Shown here: piece by piece, positions 51,896 through 63,863 of the stretch | Position numbering within the stretch: the first letter of the stretch is position 1 | Layout of the letters: each line of letters begins with the position of its first letter | From: CAVXTT01 sp963764685 | GTDB taxonomy: Bacteria; Bacteroidota; Ignavibacteria; Ignavibacteriales; Ignavibacteriaceae | Length of the DNA: 64,000 bases | Direction of reading: 5' to 3' | Assembly: GCA_963764685.1 (NCBI GenBank) | Contig: CAVXTT010000019.1 | Coordinates: forward strand, 62,001-126,000 | The notes under the pieces: generated by a model | Databases searched by the model: none | What the model was told of the DNA's origin: nothing | The model's input: only the letters and a program-made list of their open reading frames with translations | Position numbers and translations under genes: made by a program

Positions 51896-54009
51896 TTAAA
51901 TATTTCTTATGCAGTTGTGAATGATTTCTTTACCTAATGTTTTTTCAGCTATTTCATCTGCAATCGACTTCGGCACTTCCTGATAATGTGCAAACTGCAT
52001 AGTGTAAATTGCTCTTCCCTGGGTCATTGATCTTAATATTGTAGCATACCCAAACATTTCCGATAACGGTACCATAGCCTTAATAACCTGTGCATCTTTT
52101 CTTGCAGAAAATCCTTCAATCTTGCCGCGCCTTGAATTAAGGTCGCCCATAACATCTCCCAGATATTCTTCGGGAGTAACAACTTCAACATCCATTAGAG
52201 GCTCAAGCAGAATAGGCTTTGCCTTTCTTGCTCCTTCTTTAAAAGCTATTGATCCCGCTACCTTGAATGAGAGTTCATCGGAATCAACATCATGATATGA
52301 ACCATCATATAATTTTGCTTTAATATCGACAACCGGGAAACCAGCAATAACACCGTTTCTCATTGCTTCCTGAATACCTGCAGAGACAGGTGTAATATAT
52401 TCTTTGGGAACAACGCCGCCTACAATACCATTAATAAATTCATAACCTTTACCCGGTTCATTGGGACCAAATTCAATCCATACGTGACCATATTTACCCC
52501 GGCCGCCAGACTGTTTGATAAACTTTCCTTCAGTCTGTACTGTCTGGGTGATGGTTTCTCTGTATGCAACCTGCGGTTTACCAATATTTGCTTCAACTTT
52601 AAATTCTCTCTTCATTCTGTCAACAAGAATTTCAAGGTGAAGTTCACCCATACCGCTGATCAGTGTCTGCCCTGTCTCTTCATTTATCTTAACCTTGAAA
52701 GTAGGATCCTCATCAGAAAGTCTGGATAGTGCATCCGAAAGCTTATCCTGATCTGCTTTTGTTTTAGGTTCAATTGCAATCTGAATAACAGGTTCGGGGA
52801 AAATAATTTTTTCAAGAACAACGGGATCATCCTCAGCACAGAGAGTATCACCTGTTCTTGTATATTTTAAACCAACAGCAGCAGCAATATCTCCGGCTCT
52901 AACTTCGTCAATTTCTTCTCTATGATTTGCATGCATCTGGAGAAGTCTGCTGATTCTTTCCTTCTTCCCGCTGACCGCATTAAAAATATATGAACCTGCT
53001 TTAAGCGTTCCTGCATATACTCTGAAGAATGTTAATTTACCTACATAAGGATCTGTCATTATCTTGAATGCAAGCGCAGTAAATTTTTCATTTGCATCAA
53101 TTTTTCTTTTTACAAAATCATTTATGCCTATATGATGAGCTTCAATATTCCCTGTATTCAATAGGAGAAGGAAGAAAATCAACAACAGCATCAAGAAGTT
53201 TCTGAACACCTTTATTCTTAAAAGCAGAACCGCAAAGTACCGGTATAATCTTCAGCTGAATTGTAGCTGTTCTTAAAACTCGTTTAATTTCCTCTGCAGT
53301 GATCTCTTTACCTTCAAGATATTTCTCAAGAAGAGTATCATCAACATCAGAAACTGCTTCAAGCATCTGTGTTCTGTACTTCTTTGCTAATTCCACAAGG
53401 TCCTGTAGGAATTGCTATGTCATCATATGTAGCACCAAAAGTTTCCTCGTGGTACATACGTGCCTTGAATGTAATCAGGTCAATAACACCCGAGAACATA
53501 TCTCCTTCACCAATGGGAAGATTAACCGGAATAGCATTTGCTCCCAATCTTTCCTGCATCATCTGGACAGCATTAAAAAAATCAGCTCCTGTCCTGTCCA
53601 TTTTATTAATAAATGCAATTCTCGGAACCTGGTATTTATCGGCCTGTCTCCAAACAGTTTCCGACTGAGGTTCAACTCCGCCAACAGCACAGAAAAGTGC
53701 AACGGCTCCGTCCAGCACTCTTAATGATCTTTCAACTTCAACAGTAAAATCAACGTGTCCGGGAGTATCAATAATATTTATCTGATGGTTATCCCAGAAA
53801 CAGGTAGTGGCAGCACTTGTAATTGTAATGCCTCTCTCTTTTTCCTGTTCCATCCAGTCCATAGTTGCTGCACCTTCATGAACTTCACCAAGCCTGTGCA
53901 GTTTTCCTGTATAAAATAAAATTCGTTCGGTCGTAGTTGTCTTACCGGCATCAATATGTGCCATAATTCCGATGTTTCTAACCTTATCTATCGGGTGTAT
54001 AACTGACAT
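51896..54009 (-). CDS. fusA: Elongation factor G (two frame breaks)
   Basis: Translocase GTPase of about 700 residues. The G domain has AHIDAGKTTTTERILFYTG, KERGITITSAATT, DTPGHVDFTVEVERSL and NKMDRTGADF. Later domains have SGMGELHLEILVDRMKREF and GRGKYGHVWIEFGP. Extra bases near 53400 (GGA-C-CTT) and 53155 (GAA-T-ACA) break it; removal gives IPTGLVELAKKYRTQ and PSPIETGNIEAHH. Third gene of the str operon. Confidence 0.95.
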
Positions 54010-54055
54010 TATCTGTATCTTATCCTAAATCTCTATAATCTTTTTTCTAAATTCA

Positions 54056-54523
54056 TTACCATTTAAAATGTGCAAATGCCTTATTGGCTTCTGCCATCTT
54101 ATGTGTATCTTCTTTTTTCTTAACTGCTGAGCCTTCATTGTTTGAAGCAGCAATAAGTTCTGAAGCAAGCTTCTGAGGCATTGATTTTTCATTCCTTGCG
54201 CGTGCATAAGTTTTTATCCATCTCATAGCAAGAGCACTTCTTCTTTCAGGTCTTACTTCAGTAGGAACCTGGTAAGTAGCTCCGCCAACTCTGCGGCTTC
54301 TTACTTCAATAAGCGGCTGTGTATTGCTCATAGCTTTTTTAAATACTTCAAGTCCGGGTTTCTTTGTTCTTTCTTCAATCAATTCAAAAGCATCATATAC
54401 TACTTCTCTTGCTTTTGATTTTTTACCATCATACATAATGGAGTTAATAAACTTTGCAACAAGCACATCGTTAAATTTCGGATCAGGTTTTAAATATCTT
54501 TTTTCTGCTCTTTTCTTTCTCAT
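54056..54523 (-). CDS. rpsG: 30S ribosomal protein S7
   Basis: A 155-residue 16S 3'-domain organiser: MRKKRAEKRYLKPDPKFNDV, LVAKFINSIMYDGKKSKARE, IEVRSRRVGGATYQVPTEVR and RSALAMRWIKTYARARNEKS. Starts 4 bases after the rpsL stop. Confidence 0.97.
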   Translation of the reverse strand: MRKKRAEKRYLKPDPKFNDVLVAKFINSIMYDGKKSKAREVVYDAFELIEERTKKPGLEVFKKAMSNTQPLIEVRSRRVGGATYQVPTEVRPERRSALAMRWIKTYARARNEKSMPQKLASELIAASNNEGSAVKKKEDTHKMAEANKAFAHFKW

Positions 54524-54526
54524 ATC

Positions 54527-54905
54527 TTATTTCGCCTTTGGTTTTTTAGCGCCGTATTTTGATCTTCCTTTTTTTCTGTCTTCAACACCGCTTGTATCAA
54601 GAGTACCTCTGATGATATGATAGCGTACACCCGGAAGATCTTTAACTCTTCCACCTCTGATAAGCACAATTGAGTGTTCCTGCAGGTTGTGTCCTTCACC
54701 TGGTATGTATGCAGTAACTTCAATACTGTTTGTTAATCTTACTCTTGCAACTTTTCTTAAAGCCGAATTTGGTTTCTTAGGAGTAGTAGTATATACTCTG
54801 GTACATACTCCTCTTTTCTGAGGACAGGCATCAAGCGCCGGAGCTTTATTCTTTGCATAAGATTTGCATCCTACCTTTACGAACTAACTGATTGATTGTG
54901 GGCAC
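54527..54905 (-). CDS. rpsL: 30S ribosomal protein S12 (one frame break, GTG start)
   Basis: Decoding-centre protein. The N-terminus VPTINQLVRKGRM reads from a GTG at 54905 behind AGGAG. One extra base (ATG-C-AAA, about 54866) shifts the frame; afterwards KSYAKNKAPALDACPQKRG, TPKKPNSALRKVARV, PGEGHNLQEHS and VRYHIIRGTLDTSGV are in frame to the AAKPKAK-type basic end. The Lys of TPKKPNS (streptomycin-resistance site) is wild type. First gene of the str operon. Confidence 0.93.
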
Positions 54906-55192
54906 TAAATTTCTCCTAAAATCTAAGTTTTTTCAAAAATTTTCAGACTTCTAATATAAAGTTTAAGCGAAAAATTGTCAAGAAACACACATACTATTTT
55001 TCCCGTAATCCCGCACTGCCGCTTGTGTAACGTGACGGGACATTACCACAAGCCCGGTACAGCTGTGTTCAATTTGTCAATTAGTGCTAAAACAGAAATA
55101 ATTATCTCAGGTGGAACAGATGATCGTCTGCTTATATCAGGTGAGTTTTTACTTCCTGAGTTACACCGGAAAGTTTATCGAAGGAAACACAA
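54906..55192. other. Gene-free region between rpoC and rpsL
   Basis: Holds the rpsL promoter (54953-54981). The remainder has a few short inverted repeats (for example CTTGTG...CACAAG at about 55022-55052) but no credible gene; an 84-codon plus-strand frame lacks any family signal. The rpoC terminator lies at its right edge. Confidence 0.5.
54953..54981 (-). promoter_or_regulatory. Consensus sigma70-type promoter of the str operon
   Basis: On the minus strand TTGACA (54976-54981) and TATATT (54953-54958) are separated by exactly 17 bp, 48 bp upstream of the rpsL start codon. The perfect -35 hexamer suggests strong constitutive expression, and the form differs from the TTTG/TAnnTTTG promoters of Bacteroidia. 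Confidence 0.75.
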
Positions 55193-55222
55193 AAGGTCCG
55201 GCTGCAGATCCAACCGGACCTT
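55193..55222 (-). terminator. Terminator after rpoC
   Basis: AAGGTCCGG (55193-55201) and CCGGACCTT (55214-55222) form a 9-bp stem with a 12-nt loop, 16 bp past the rpoC stop. On the minus strand the stem is followed by TTGTGTTT, a moderate T tract. It divides the rpoBC and str transcripts. Confidence 0.75.
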
Positions 55223-55237
55223 AAAATGAATTAGTTC

Positions 55238-58200
55238 TTAAGCTTGAATGTTCTCTGCTTCTTCAACTACTACAGGAACAACTTCTTCTGTTTTCAGGAC
55301 AACATTCTTGTATTTCTTTAAGCCGCTTCCTGCCGGAATTAGGTGTCCCATTACTACGTTTTCCTTTAATCCAAGCAGATAATCAACTTTTGCTTCAGTT
55401 GCAGCATTTGTCAATACCTTTGTCGTTTCCTGGAAAGATGCAGCAGAAATAAAGCTTTCTGTTGATAAGGCAGCCTGGGTTATTCCAAGCAGCACATGCT
55501 CAAAGGTAGCAGGCTCTCCATCTCTGGATGCAAGCCGCTTTTTTAGCTCTTTTTCTTAAGATCAGCATTCATTTCTCTGAATTTGTTCTTCGGAATCAGC
55601 TGACCTTCCTTAAATCTGGATTCTCCCTTATCCTCGACATAAACAACATCGACATAACTTTATTGTTTTCTTCAATAAATTCATTCCTGTCAACAATATC
55701 TTCTTCAAGGAATTTGGTATCTCCGGGAGATACTATCTTAATTTTCTGAAGCATTTGCCTTACAATTACTTCAATGTGCTTATCATTGATCTTAACACCC
55801 TGAAGTCTGTATACATCCTGGATTTCATTTACCAGGTATTCCTGAACTGCACTTGTACCTTTAATTTTAAGAATATCATGAGGATTTATAGGTCCGTCGG
55901 TAATTTTTTCACCAGCCGGAATTTCATCATTTTCCTGAACAAGAATATGTTTTCCAAGAGGTACATTATATTTCTTCTCATCGGATTCATCAGGAGCAAC
56001 AATAAGTATTTCTCTTGAACCTTTTTTTCTTGCACCAAATTTAACTGTTCCTTCAATTTCAGATACTATTGCAGGTTCCTGTGGACTTCTTGCTTCGAAT
56101 AATTCAGTTACTCTTGGTAGACCACCAGTAATATCACGGCTCTTTGTAGTTTGTTTGGAAATTTTTGCAAGGATTGTACCTGCTAGATATTGCTTCTCCT
56201 TCTTCAACAGACAAATATGCACGGGTAGGAATATTAAAGGATTTCTTATCTCCGTTTTCCATTTCAATAATAATACTCGGGGTAAGATTTTTATCCTTTG
56301 ATTCAATTACAACCTTCTGAACGTGACCGGTCTGTTCGTCAGTAACCTGCTGAAGGGTTACACCATCAATAAGATCAGCAAATCTTAACTCTTCCGCCTA
56401 TATCTGTAAGAATTACTGTATTGTACGGATCGTGATTGTAAAACGGGGTTCGTCTTTTTAATGAACTGACCATCATGTAACAAGCAGTTCAGCACCATAA
56501 GGAACATCATATTTTTTAATCTGGCGGTTATTTTCATCATATATTCCAATAACACCGCGCCGTCCGGTTACAACTTTTACTGGTCCGATGAAATTCAGAT
56601 TCTTTCTACAAAAGAAACTCTGTCAAACTTTACATAACCATCAGCAGTTGGTTTCAACCTGTGACTGACTTGCAATTCTTGAAGAAGTACCACCAAGGTG
56701 GAATGTACTTAGTGTTAGCTGTGTACCTGGTTCACCGATTGACTGCGCTGCAATAATACCAACAGCTTCGCCAATTTCAACAAGTTTTCCATTGGTCAGA
56801 TTTCTGCCGTAACATTTTGCACAGACACCACGTTTTGATTCGCAGGTTAAGAACTGTTCTGATATAAACAGATTCAATATTTGCATCTTCAATCTTATCA
56901 GCAATATCTTCAGTAATCATTTCACCGGCTGCAACAATTAGTTCATCTGTACGGGGATCGTAAACATCTTCCTGAGCAACACGACCGGTGATTCTTTCAC
57001 CCAGTGGTTCTCTTTCCTGCTCAACATCTTTAAGAGCAGTTACTTCAATACCGAGAATTGTACCGCAGTCAATTTCAGTAATAATTACATCCTGGGAAAC
57101 ATCAACAAGTCTTCTTGTAAGGTAACCTGCATCTGCAGTTTTTAAGTGCCGTATCAGCAAGACCTTTTCTTGCACCGTGAGTTGATATAAAATACTCAAG
57201 TACTGAAAGCCCTTCTTTAAAGTTAGCAACTATCGGGTTTTCAATAATTTCACCCGCCTGACCCGATAATGTCTTCTGCGGTTTCATCATCAGTCCTCTC
57301 ATTCCAGCAAGCTGTCTTACCTGCTCCTGGGATCCTCTTGCACCTGAATCAACCATCATATGAAGTGAATTAAAACCCTGGTTATGTGCTTTAATTTTTT
57401 CCATAAGCGCACGGGCAACATCATTGGTTGTATGCGTCCAGACGTCAATGATCTTATTATATCGTTCAGCATCTGTAATAACACCCTGTTCGTGCTCATT
57501 AAGAATTGCTTCAACTTTTTTATTGGCCTTTTGAATAAGAGCTATTTTTTCTTCAGGAACAATCATATCTGCATAGCTTACTGAAAGACCGCCTGCAGTT
57601 GCATAACTGAAACCGATATCTTTCAGATCATCAAGGAATTTAGCAGTTACCTTATTACCCAATCTTCATAAACATCTGACCGATAAATCCGCCGAATGTT
57701 TTCTTAATCAGAAGCTGGTTGAAGAATCCCATTTCCTTGGGAACAATCTCATTGAAGATTACTCTTCCGGTGGTGGTTTCAATAATTGTTCCGTCTATTT
57801 TTACTTTTATTCTTGCGTGAAGTCCAAGTACATCTGAATTGTATGCGATTATCACTTCTTCGGGTGAATTGAAAATCATTCCTTCCCCTTTTTCACCTTC
57901 ACGAAGCTTCGTAAGATAATAGCACCCAAAACTATATCCTGGGTCGGAACAACAATCGGACTGCCGTTCTGCGGGGAAAGGATGTTATGACTGCTAAGCA
58001 TTAGCAATGAAGCTTCAAGCTGAGCTTCAAATGAAAGAGGAACGTGAACAGCCATCTGGTCACCGTCAAAGTCAGCATTAAATGCAGTACATACCATCGG
58101 GTGAAGCTGAATAGCTCTTCCGTCAATTAATACCGGCTGGAATGCCTGGATACCTAACCTGTGAAGTGTAGGCGCACGGTTTAACAGAACCGGATGTCCT

Positions 58201-59483
58201 TCAATAATTCTTGCAAGAATATCCCAGATAATCGGGTCTTTCCTGTCAACAACTTTTCTTGCACTCTTAACTGTTTTATTATGCCCTCTTTCAATAAGTT
58301 TTCTTATTATAAAAGGTTTAAATAATTCAACAGCCATATCCTTAGGAAGCCGCACTGGTGAAGCTTTAATTCAGGACCAACAACAATTACAGAACGTCCG
58401 GAATAATCAACTCTTTTTCCAAGCAGATTCTGACGGAACCTTCCCTGTTTTCCTTTAAGCATATCGCTTAAGGATTTCAACGGTCTGTTATTATCGCTTC
58501 TTACTGCAGATCCTCTTCTCGAATTATCAAACAGAGCATCAACAGCTTCCTGAAGCATTCTCTTTTCGTTTCTTAAGATCACTTCAGGAGCTTTAATATC
58601 AATTAATCTTTTAAGACGGTTATTCCTGATGATAACACGTCTGTAAAGATCATTAAGATCTGATGTAGCAAATCTTCCTCCTTCAAGAGGAACCAGCGGA
58701 CGTAGTTCAGGGGGTATAACAGGAATATAACCAAGGACCATCCATTCGGGACGGTTTTCAACTTTACCTTCCATTGGTTTGAATGCTTCAAGTACTCTTA
58801 ATCTTTTGAGAAGATCAGCTTTTTTCTGCTGTGAAGTTTCAACCTTCAGCTGCTCTCTCAGCTGTTTTGAAAGAGATTCAATATCAGTTTTCTTTAAGAT
58901 ATCCTTAACAGCATCACCGCCGATTCTTGCAACAAACTTTTTAGGATCTTCATCATCAAGTTTTTCATTTCCTGCAGGTAATGAGTTAATGACTTCAAAA
59001 TACTGATCTTCGGAAATTAGATCCAGACGGCTTAAGTCCGGTCGGTCCGGGATTTATAACAACATACGATTCATAATAAATTACTTTTTCAAGTTCTTTC
59101 AGACTCAGCCCGATAATGTTGCCAATCTTCGAAGGCTGCGCTCTGAAGAACCATATATGAACAATCGGAACTGCAAGCGCAATATGTCCCATTCTTTCAC
59201 GGCGTACACTTTTCTGGGTTACTTCAACACCGCAGCGGTCGCAGATAATACCTTTATACCTTATTCTCTTGTATTTACCGCAGTAGCATTCCCAATCTCT
59301 TGTAGGACCAAATATCTTCTCACAGAATAAACCATCTTTTTCAGGTCTGAACGAACGATAATTTATCGTTTCCGGTTTAGTTACTTCACCATAGGATCTG
59401 GAAAGAATATCATCGGGACTGGCTAAACCAATCGTCAGAGTATTTATATCTCTCATTGCATTTTCTTGAACTCTATAAGGCAT
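55238..59483 (-). CDS. rpoC: RNA polymerase beta' subunit (many frame breaks)
   Basis: Catalytic subunit of about 1400 residues, here split over about ten frame segments. Landmarks are the N-terminal zinc site CYCGKYKRIRYKGIICDRCG, LLGKRVDYSGRSVIVVGPEL, the catalytic Asp triad in NADFDGDQMAVHVPLS (near 58070), the trigger/bridge region SGARGSQEQVRQLAGMRGLM and AVGIIAAQSIGEPGTQLT. Near 59030 CTT-A-AGC shows one extra base. Near 58345 and 57888 one base is missing instead, each in a CC before CTT. The gene is surely a single functional rpoC in the cell. Confidence 0.95.
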
Positions 59484-59549
59484 AATTTTATCTCCTAATT
59501 TCTAAGTGAAAAAACAGATTCAATGTTTAATTTATTTTTATATCAAGGC

Positions 59550-62500
59550 CTAACCCTGAAGTTCTTTTATTAAAACATTGAACGACTCAGGAATATTAGG
59601 TTCCTGTAAGTTTTCACCTTTAACAATTGCTTCATATACTTTTGCTCTACCGGCAACATCGTCACTTTTTACTGTAAGTATTTCCTGTAGAATATGTGCA
59701 GCTCCATATCCTTCAAGTGCCCATACTTCCATTTCTCCGAATCTCTGACCGCCGAACTGGGCTTTTCCACCAAGCGGCTGCTGGGTTATTAAAGAGTATG
59801 GTCCAATGGAACGGGCGTGAATTTTATCATCAACCAGATGGCTTAGCTTCAGCATATAAATATATCCGCAGGTAACTTTCTGATGGAATTTCTCACCTGA
59901 TCTTCCGTCATGCAGTTCTGTTTTACTTCCTCTTTCGAGACCCGCTTTTTCAAGCCATTCATCAACATCCTCCATTTTAGCCCCGTCAAAGATCGGAGTG
60001 GCGAATTTAACACCAAGCTTCTTACCAGCCCATCCTAGAGCAGTTTCATAAAGCTGTCCGAGGTTCATTCTTGAAGGTACGCCTAAAGGATTAAGAACTA
60101 TATCAACAGGAGTTCCATCGGGCAGGAAAGGCATATCTTCATGCAGGAACAATCTTAGCAACGACACCTTTATTTCCGTGTCGTCCTGCCATTTTATCAC
60201 CAACGGCAAATTTTCTTTTCTTTGGCAACATATACTTTTGCCAGCTGAACTATTCCGGGAGGAAGTTCATCACCGCTGGATATTTTAATTTTTTCTCTCT
60301 TGAAATCTTCTTCAAGATCGGAATGATCATCAAAATAATTTCTGTATAAGGTTCTTATATGATTATTAAGTTTTTTCGCTTCAAACCAGTCCAGGGTATA
60401 ATCAAGTTTTGTTACATCTTCCATTCCGGAGAATGTTGTTTCCTTAATAGTTGTGCCGCTTCTTAAAACAACACTTCCATCAAGATCCCTTATACCGGTT
60501 GTGGTATCGCCCATCAGTAAGCTTGTTAAGTTTCTCAATAAGCTTATTATAATGAGCTTCAAGCTTCTGTTTATGAGCGTGTTCGAGATTATCCATCATT
60601 TTCTTTTCGGATTTTTTCGAATCACCATCTCTTTTCTTTCTGCTGAAGAGTCTTGTCTTAATTACTAGTTCCTTTCAGTCCCGGAGGTGCTTTAAGGGAA
60701 GCATCTTTAACGTCGCCTGCCTTATCTCCGAATATAGCTCTTAGCAGTTTTTCTTCAGGAGTTGGATCTGTTTCACCTTTCGGTGTAATTTTACCGATGA
60801 GGATATCTCCTTCTTTAACTTCTGCACCTTCACGGATTATACCATTTTCATCCAGGTTTTTAACTGCTTCTTCACTTACATTAGGAATTTCCCTGGTTAA
60901 TTCTTCTTCACCGCGTTTTGTTTCCCTTACCTGAAGTTCAAATTCTTCAATATGAATTGAGGTATAAACATCTTCACTTACAACACGTTCGCTTATAATA
61001 ATAGCATCTTCAAAGTTGTAACCTCTCCAGGGCATAAATGCAACAAGAACATTTCTTCCAAGTGCAAGTTCACCCTGATCGGTTGAAGTACCGTCAGCAA
61101 GAACATCACCTTTCTTAACTCTTTGTCCTTCAGATACAATCGGTCTCTGGTTTACACAGGTTTCCTGGTTTGTCCCGGAGAATTTTGTAAGTCTGTATGT
61201 TACTCTTCTTACATCATTAAAGCTGGTTAGAGCTTCAATACTATTAGGATTTATATCATACTTTACAACAATATTAGTCAGCATCAACATATCTCAACAA
61301 CACCATCATCTTCAGCAAGAATAACAGACTTTGGAATCCAGTGCTAATCTTTTTTTCCAGACCTGTACCTACAATAGGGGCTTCAGGACGTAGCAGTGGA
61401 ACTGCCTGGCGCTGCATGTTTGAACCCATCAGTGCTCTGTTTGCATCATCATGCTCAAGGAAAGGAATCAATGCAGCAGCCGCACTTACAATCTGTGCAG
61501 GAGCAACATCCATATATTGAATATGATCAGGAGTAACAATTGGAAATTCACCTCTGTTTCTTGCTTTAACTCTTTCGTTAACAAATTTTGATTGTTCAGT
61601 TAATAGGAGCATTTGCCTGTGCAATTGTAAAATTATCTTCCTGCTCTGCAGTAAGGTAATGCACTTCATTTAGATACTTTCCCTTTTTCAACTTTTCTGT
61701 AAGGAGTTTCAAGGAATCCATATCTGTTTACTCTTGCATAAATTGTAAGAGATGAAATAAGACCGATATTCGGTCCTTCAGGAGTTTCAATCGGGCATAG
61801 GCGTCCGTAATGTGTATAGTGAACGTCTCGTACTTCAAATCCGGCTCTTTCCCTTGTTAAACCACCCGGTCCTAATGCAGACATTCTTCTCTTATGTGTC
61901 ATTTCAGCCAGCGGATTGGTCTGATCCATAAACTGGGATAACTGGTTTGTACCGAAGAATGCATTTATTACACTGCTTATTGTTCTTGCATTTACAAGAT
62001 CCTGCGGAGTAAAGTTTTCGGTATCGCGCATATTCATTCTTTCCTTGATGGTTCTTGCCATACGTGCCATACCAACATTAAACTGCTGCATAAGCTGTTC
62101 ACCAACTGTTCTGACTCTCCTGTTTCCAAGATGATCAATATCATCAACAGCTTCATTACCATTTTTCAGTTTTATGATATATTTCATTATGGCGATAATA
62201 TCATCAGGTGTAAGAACAGTAGTTGTTTCGGGGATATTCAGCTTTTAATTTATCATTCATCCTGTGCCGGCCTACTTCACCAAGGTCATATCTCTTATCA
62301 TTAAAGAACAGCTTATCAATTAAACCCTGAGCAGTTTCAAGATCAGGAGCTTCACCTGATCTGAAGCTGACGGTATATTGCAATATAGTGCTTCTTCCTT
62401 TGTATGGGCTGAATCTTTTCTCAAAGTATTAACAACAAGATCCTGTTCGGGAGATGCTTCTGAATTAACAAACTTCAATGAATCAACTTCAGCTTCTTTT

Positions 62501-63301
62501 AATCTTTCAACATCTTCTTCGGTAAGAACACTGTCCCTGGTAAGGAAGATTTCACCGGTAGACATATCAAAAACATCGCTGGCAATAGTTCTGCCGATAT
62601 ATTTTTCAACTTTTACTTTACTTAACATCAATTTCTTCAACAAGGTTAAAGAGATTTAATATTTCTTCATCAGAAGCATAACCAAGCGCTCTTAATAATG
62701 TAGTGGCAGGGAATTTCTTTCTTCTGTCGATATAAACATACATTACATGGTTAATATCGGTAGCAAATTCAACCCAGGAACCTCTCAAAGGAATAATCCT
62801 GGCAGAATAAATAGGTGTACCATTCGGGTGAACTGTCTGGGCAAATGCAACACCGGGAGACCGGTGGAGCTGTGAAACAACAACTCTTTCAGCGCCATTT
62901 ATAATAAAAGTCCCTTTTTCAGTCATAAAAGGAAGGTTACCTAAGTATACTTCCTGCTCAACACTATTAACAAATTCTTCAGTTTCCGGATCCTTTGTCG
63001 ATAGCCGCAGCTTTCCTTTTAAGGGAGCAGCAAATGTTAAACCTCTTTCAAGACATTCCTGAACAGAATATCGTGGTTTTTCAATATAATACTCAAGAAA
63101 ATCCAGCCGGTAATTCTCCTTATTATCGAGAATAGGAAAATTTGTAGTAAATACCTGCTGAAGTCCTTTATTTTCTCTCTTCAGCGGAGGAATAAATCAT
63201 CTGAACAAATTCTTCAAAAGAATCTGTCTGTATGCTTAAAAGGTCTGGGACATCAATTACAGTAGGGTAATTTTACCGAAGGAAATTCTGTTATTATCCA
63301 A
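59550..63301 (-). CDS. rpoB: RNA polymerase beta subunit (many frame breaks, TTG start)
   Basis: Catalytic subunit of about 1240 residues, split into about a dozen frame segments. Landmarks are FGKI...VPDLLSIQTDSFEEF at the N-terminus, IINGAERVVVSQLHRSPG, the rifampicin region (FGTNQLSQFMDQTNPLAEMT and HKRRMSALGPGGLTRE, wild type at these positions), HAHIST-like LPFLPDGTPVDIVLNPLGVP and GGKAQFGGQRFGEMEVWALE. The start is TTG at 63301 behind GGAGG. Nearly all breaks resolve as single extra bases, for example GCT-G-AAT (about 62240), CTT-C-AGA and CTA-T-ATT (about 62380). Confidence 0.95.
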
Positions 63302-63369
63302 TTAAACCTCCAATTAATTTCTAAAATCTGTCATTCTTAACTATAAACAACGAAGTCTACAATAAATAT

Positions 63370-63408
63370 AAAAAGCGATAAGACGGAATTCACCGCTTAT
63401 CACTTTTT
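63370..63408 (-). terminator. Terminator/attenuator between rplL and rpoB
   Basis: AAAAAG-C-GATAAG (63370-63382) pairs with CTTATC-A-CTTTTT (63396-63408) with one mismatch and a 13-nt loop. On the minus strand the stem ends in a run of T. Its place between rplL and rpoB matches the partial terminator that adjusts r-protein to polymerase ratio in other bacteria. Confidence 0.75.
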
Positions 63409-63445
63409 ATAAAAGGATCGATATCTTAAGAAATCGTTTATAAAA

Positions 63446-63826
63446 TTACTTAACTTGAACGGTAGCGCCAGCTTCTTCGAATTCTTTTCTCAGCTTTTCA
63501 GCTTCGTCTTTAGAGATAGCTTCTTTTACAGGTTTGGGAGCACCATCAACAAGATCTTTAGCTTCTTTCAAGTCCTAAACCGGTATGAGCTCTCACAACT
63601 TTAATAACGTTGATTTTCTTTTCGCCGGCAGCCATAAGAACTACATCAAATTCAGTTTTTTCTTCAACCGGGGCTGCTGCTGCTGCTGCTGCAGCCGCCG
63701 CCCATCATCATTGGGGCTGCTGCTGTAACACCAAATTCAGTTTCTAAAGCTTTTTTTAACTCAGATGCTTCTAAAAGGGATAAGTCCTTTTATTTTGTCA
63801 ACAATTTCTGCAATTTTTTCTGACAT
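63446..63826 (-). CDS. rplL: 50S ribosomal protein L7/L12 (three frame breaks)
   Basis: Stalk protein of about 126 residues. The N-terminal dimer domain (MSEKIAEIVDKIKGL, then LLEASELKKALETEFGV), the Ala-rich hinge and the C-terminal domain (FDVVLMAAGEKKINVIKVVR, EAKDLVDGAPKPVKEAISK) are all present. Three single extra bases split it: GGACTT-A-TCC (63781), one G in the GGC run (about 63695) and CTT-G-AAA (63569). Confidence 0.93.
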
Positions 63827-63863
63827 TTTTTTACTCCTAATTATAAAATATTTTAATACTTAA

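Noticed and set aside
54520..54723. 67-codon frame in rpsL region
   Set aside because: It is an off-frame reading of rpsL; the correct S12 frame is restored by skipping one base near 54866.
54975..55229. 84-codon plus-strand ORF between rpoC and rpsL
   Set aside because: It overlaps the str promoter and the rpoC terminator, has no ribosome site and no protein-like pattern.
59550..63301. Programmed +1 frameshifting as the cause of the rpoB breaks
   Set aside because: Breaks occur about every 50-150 bp in places, share no slippery sequence or stimulatory structure, and vanish in neighbouring r-protein genes. Cumulative yield would be near zero.
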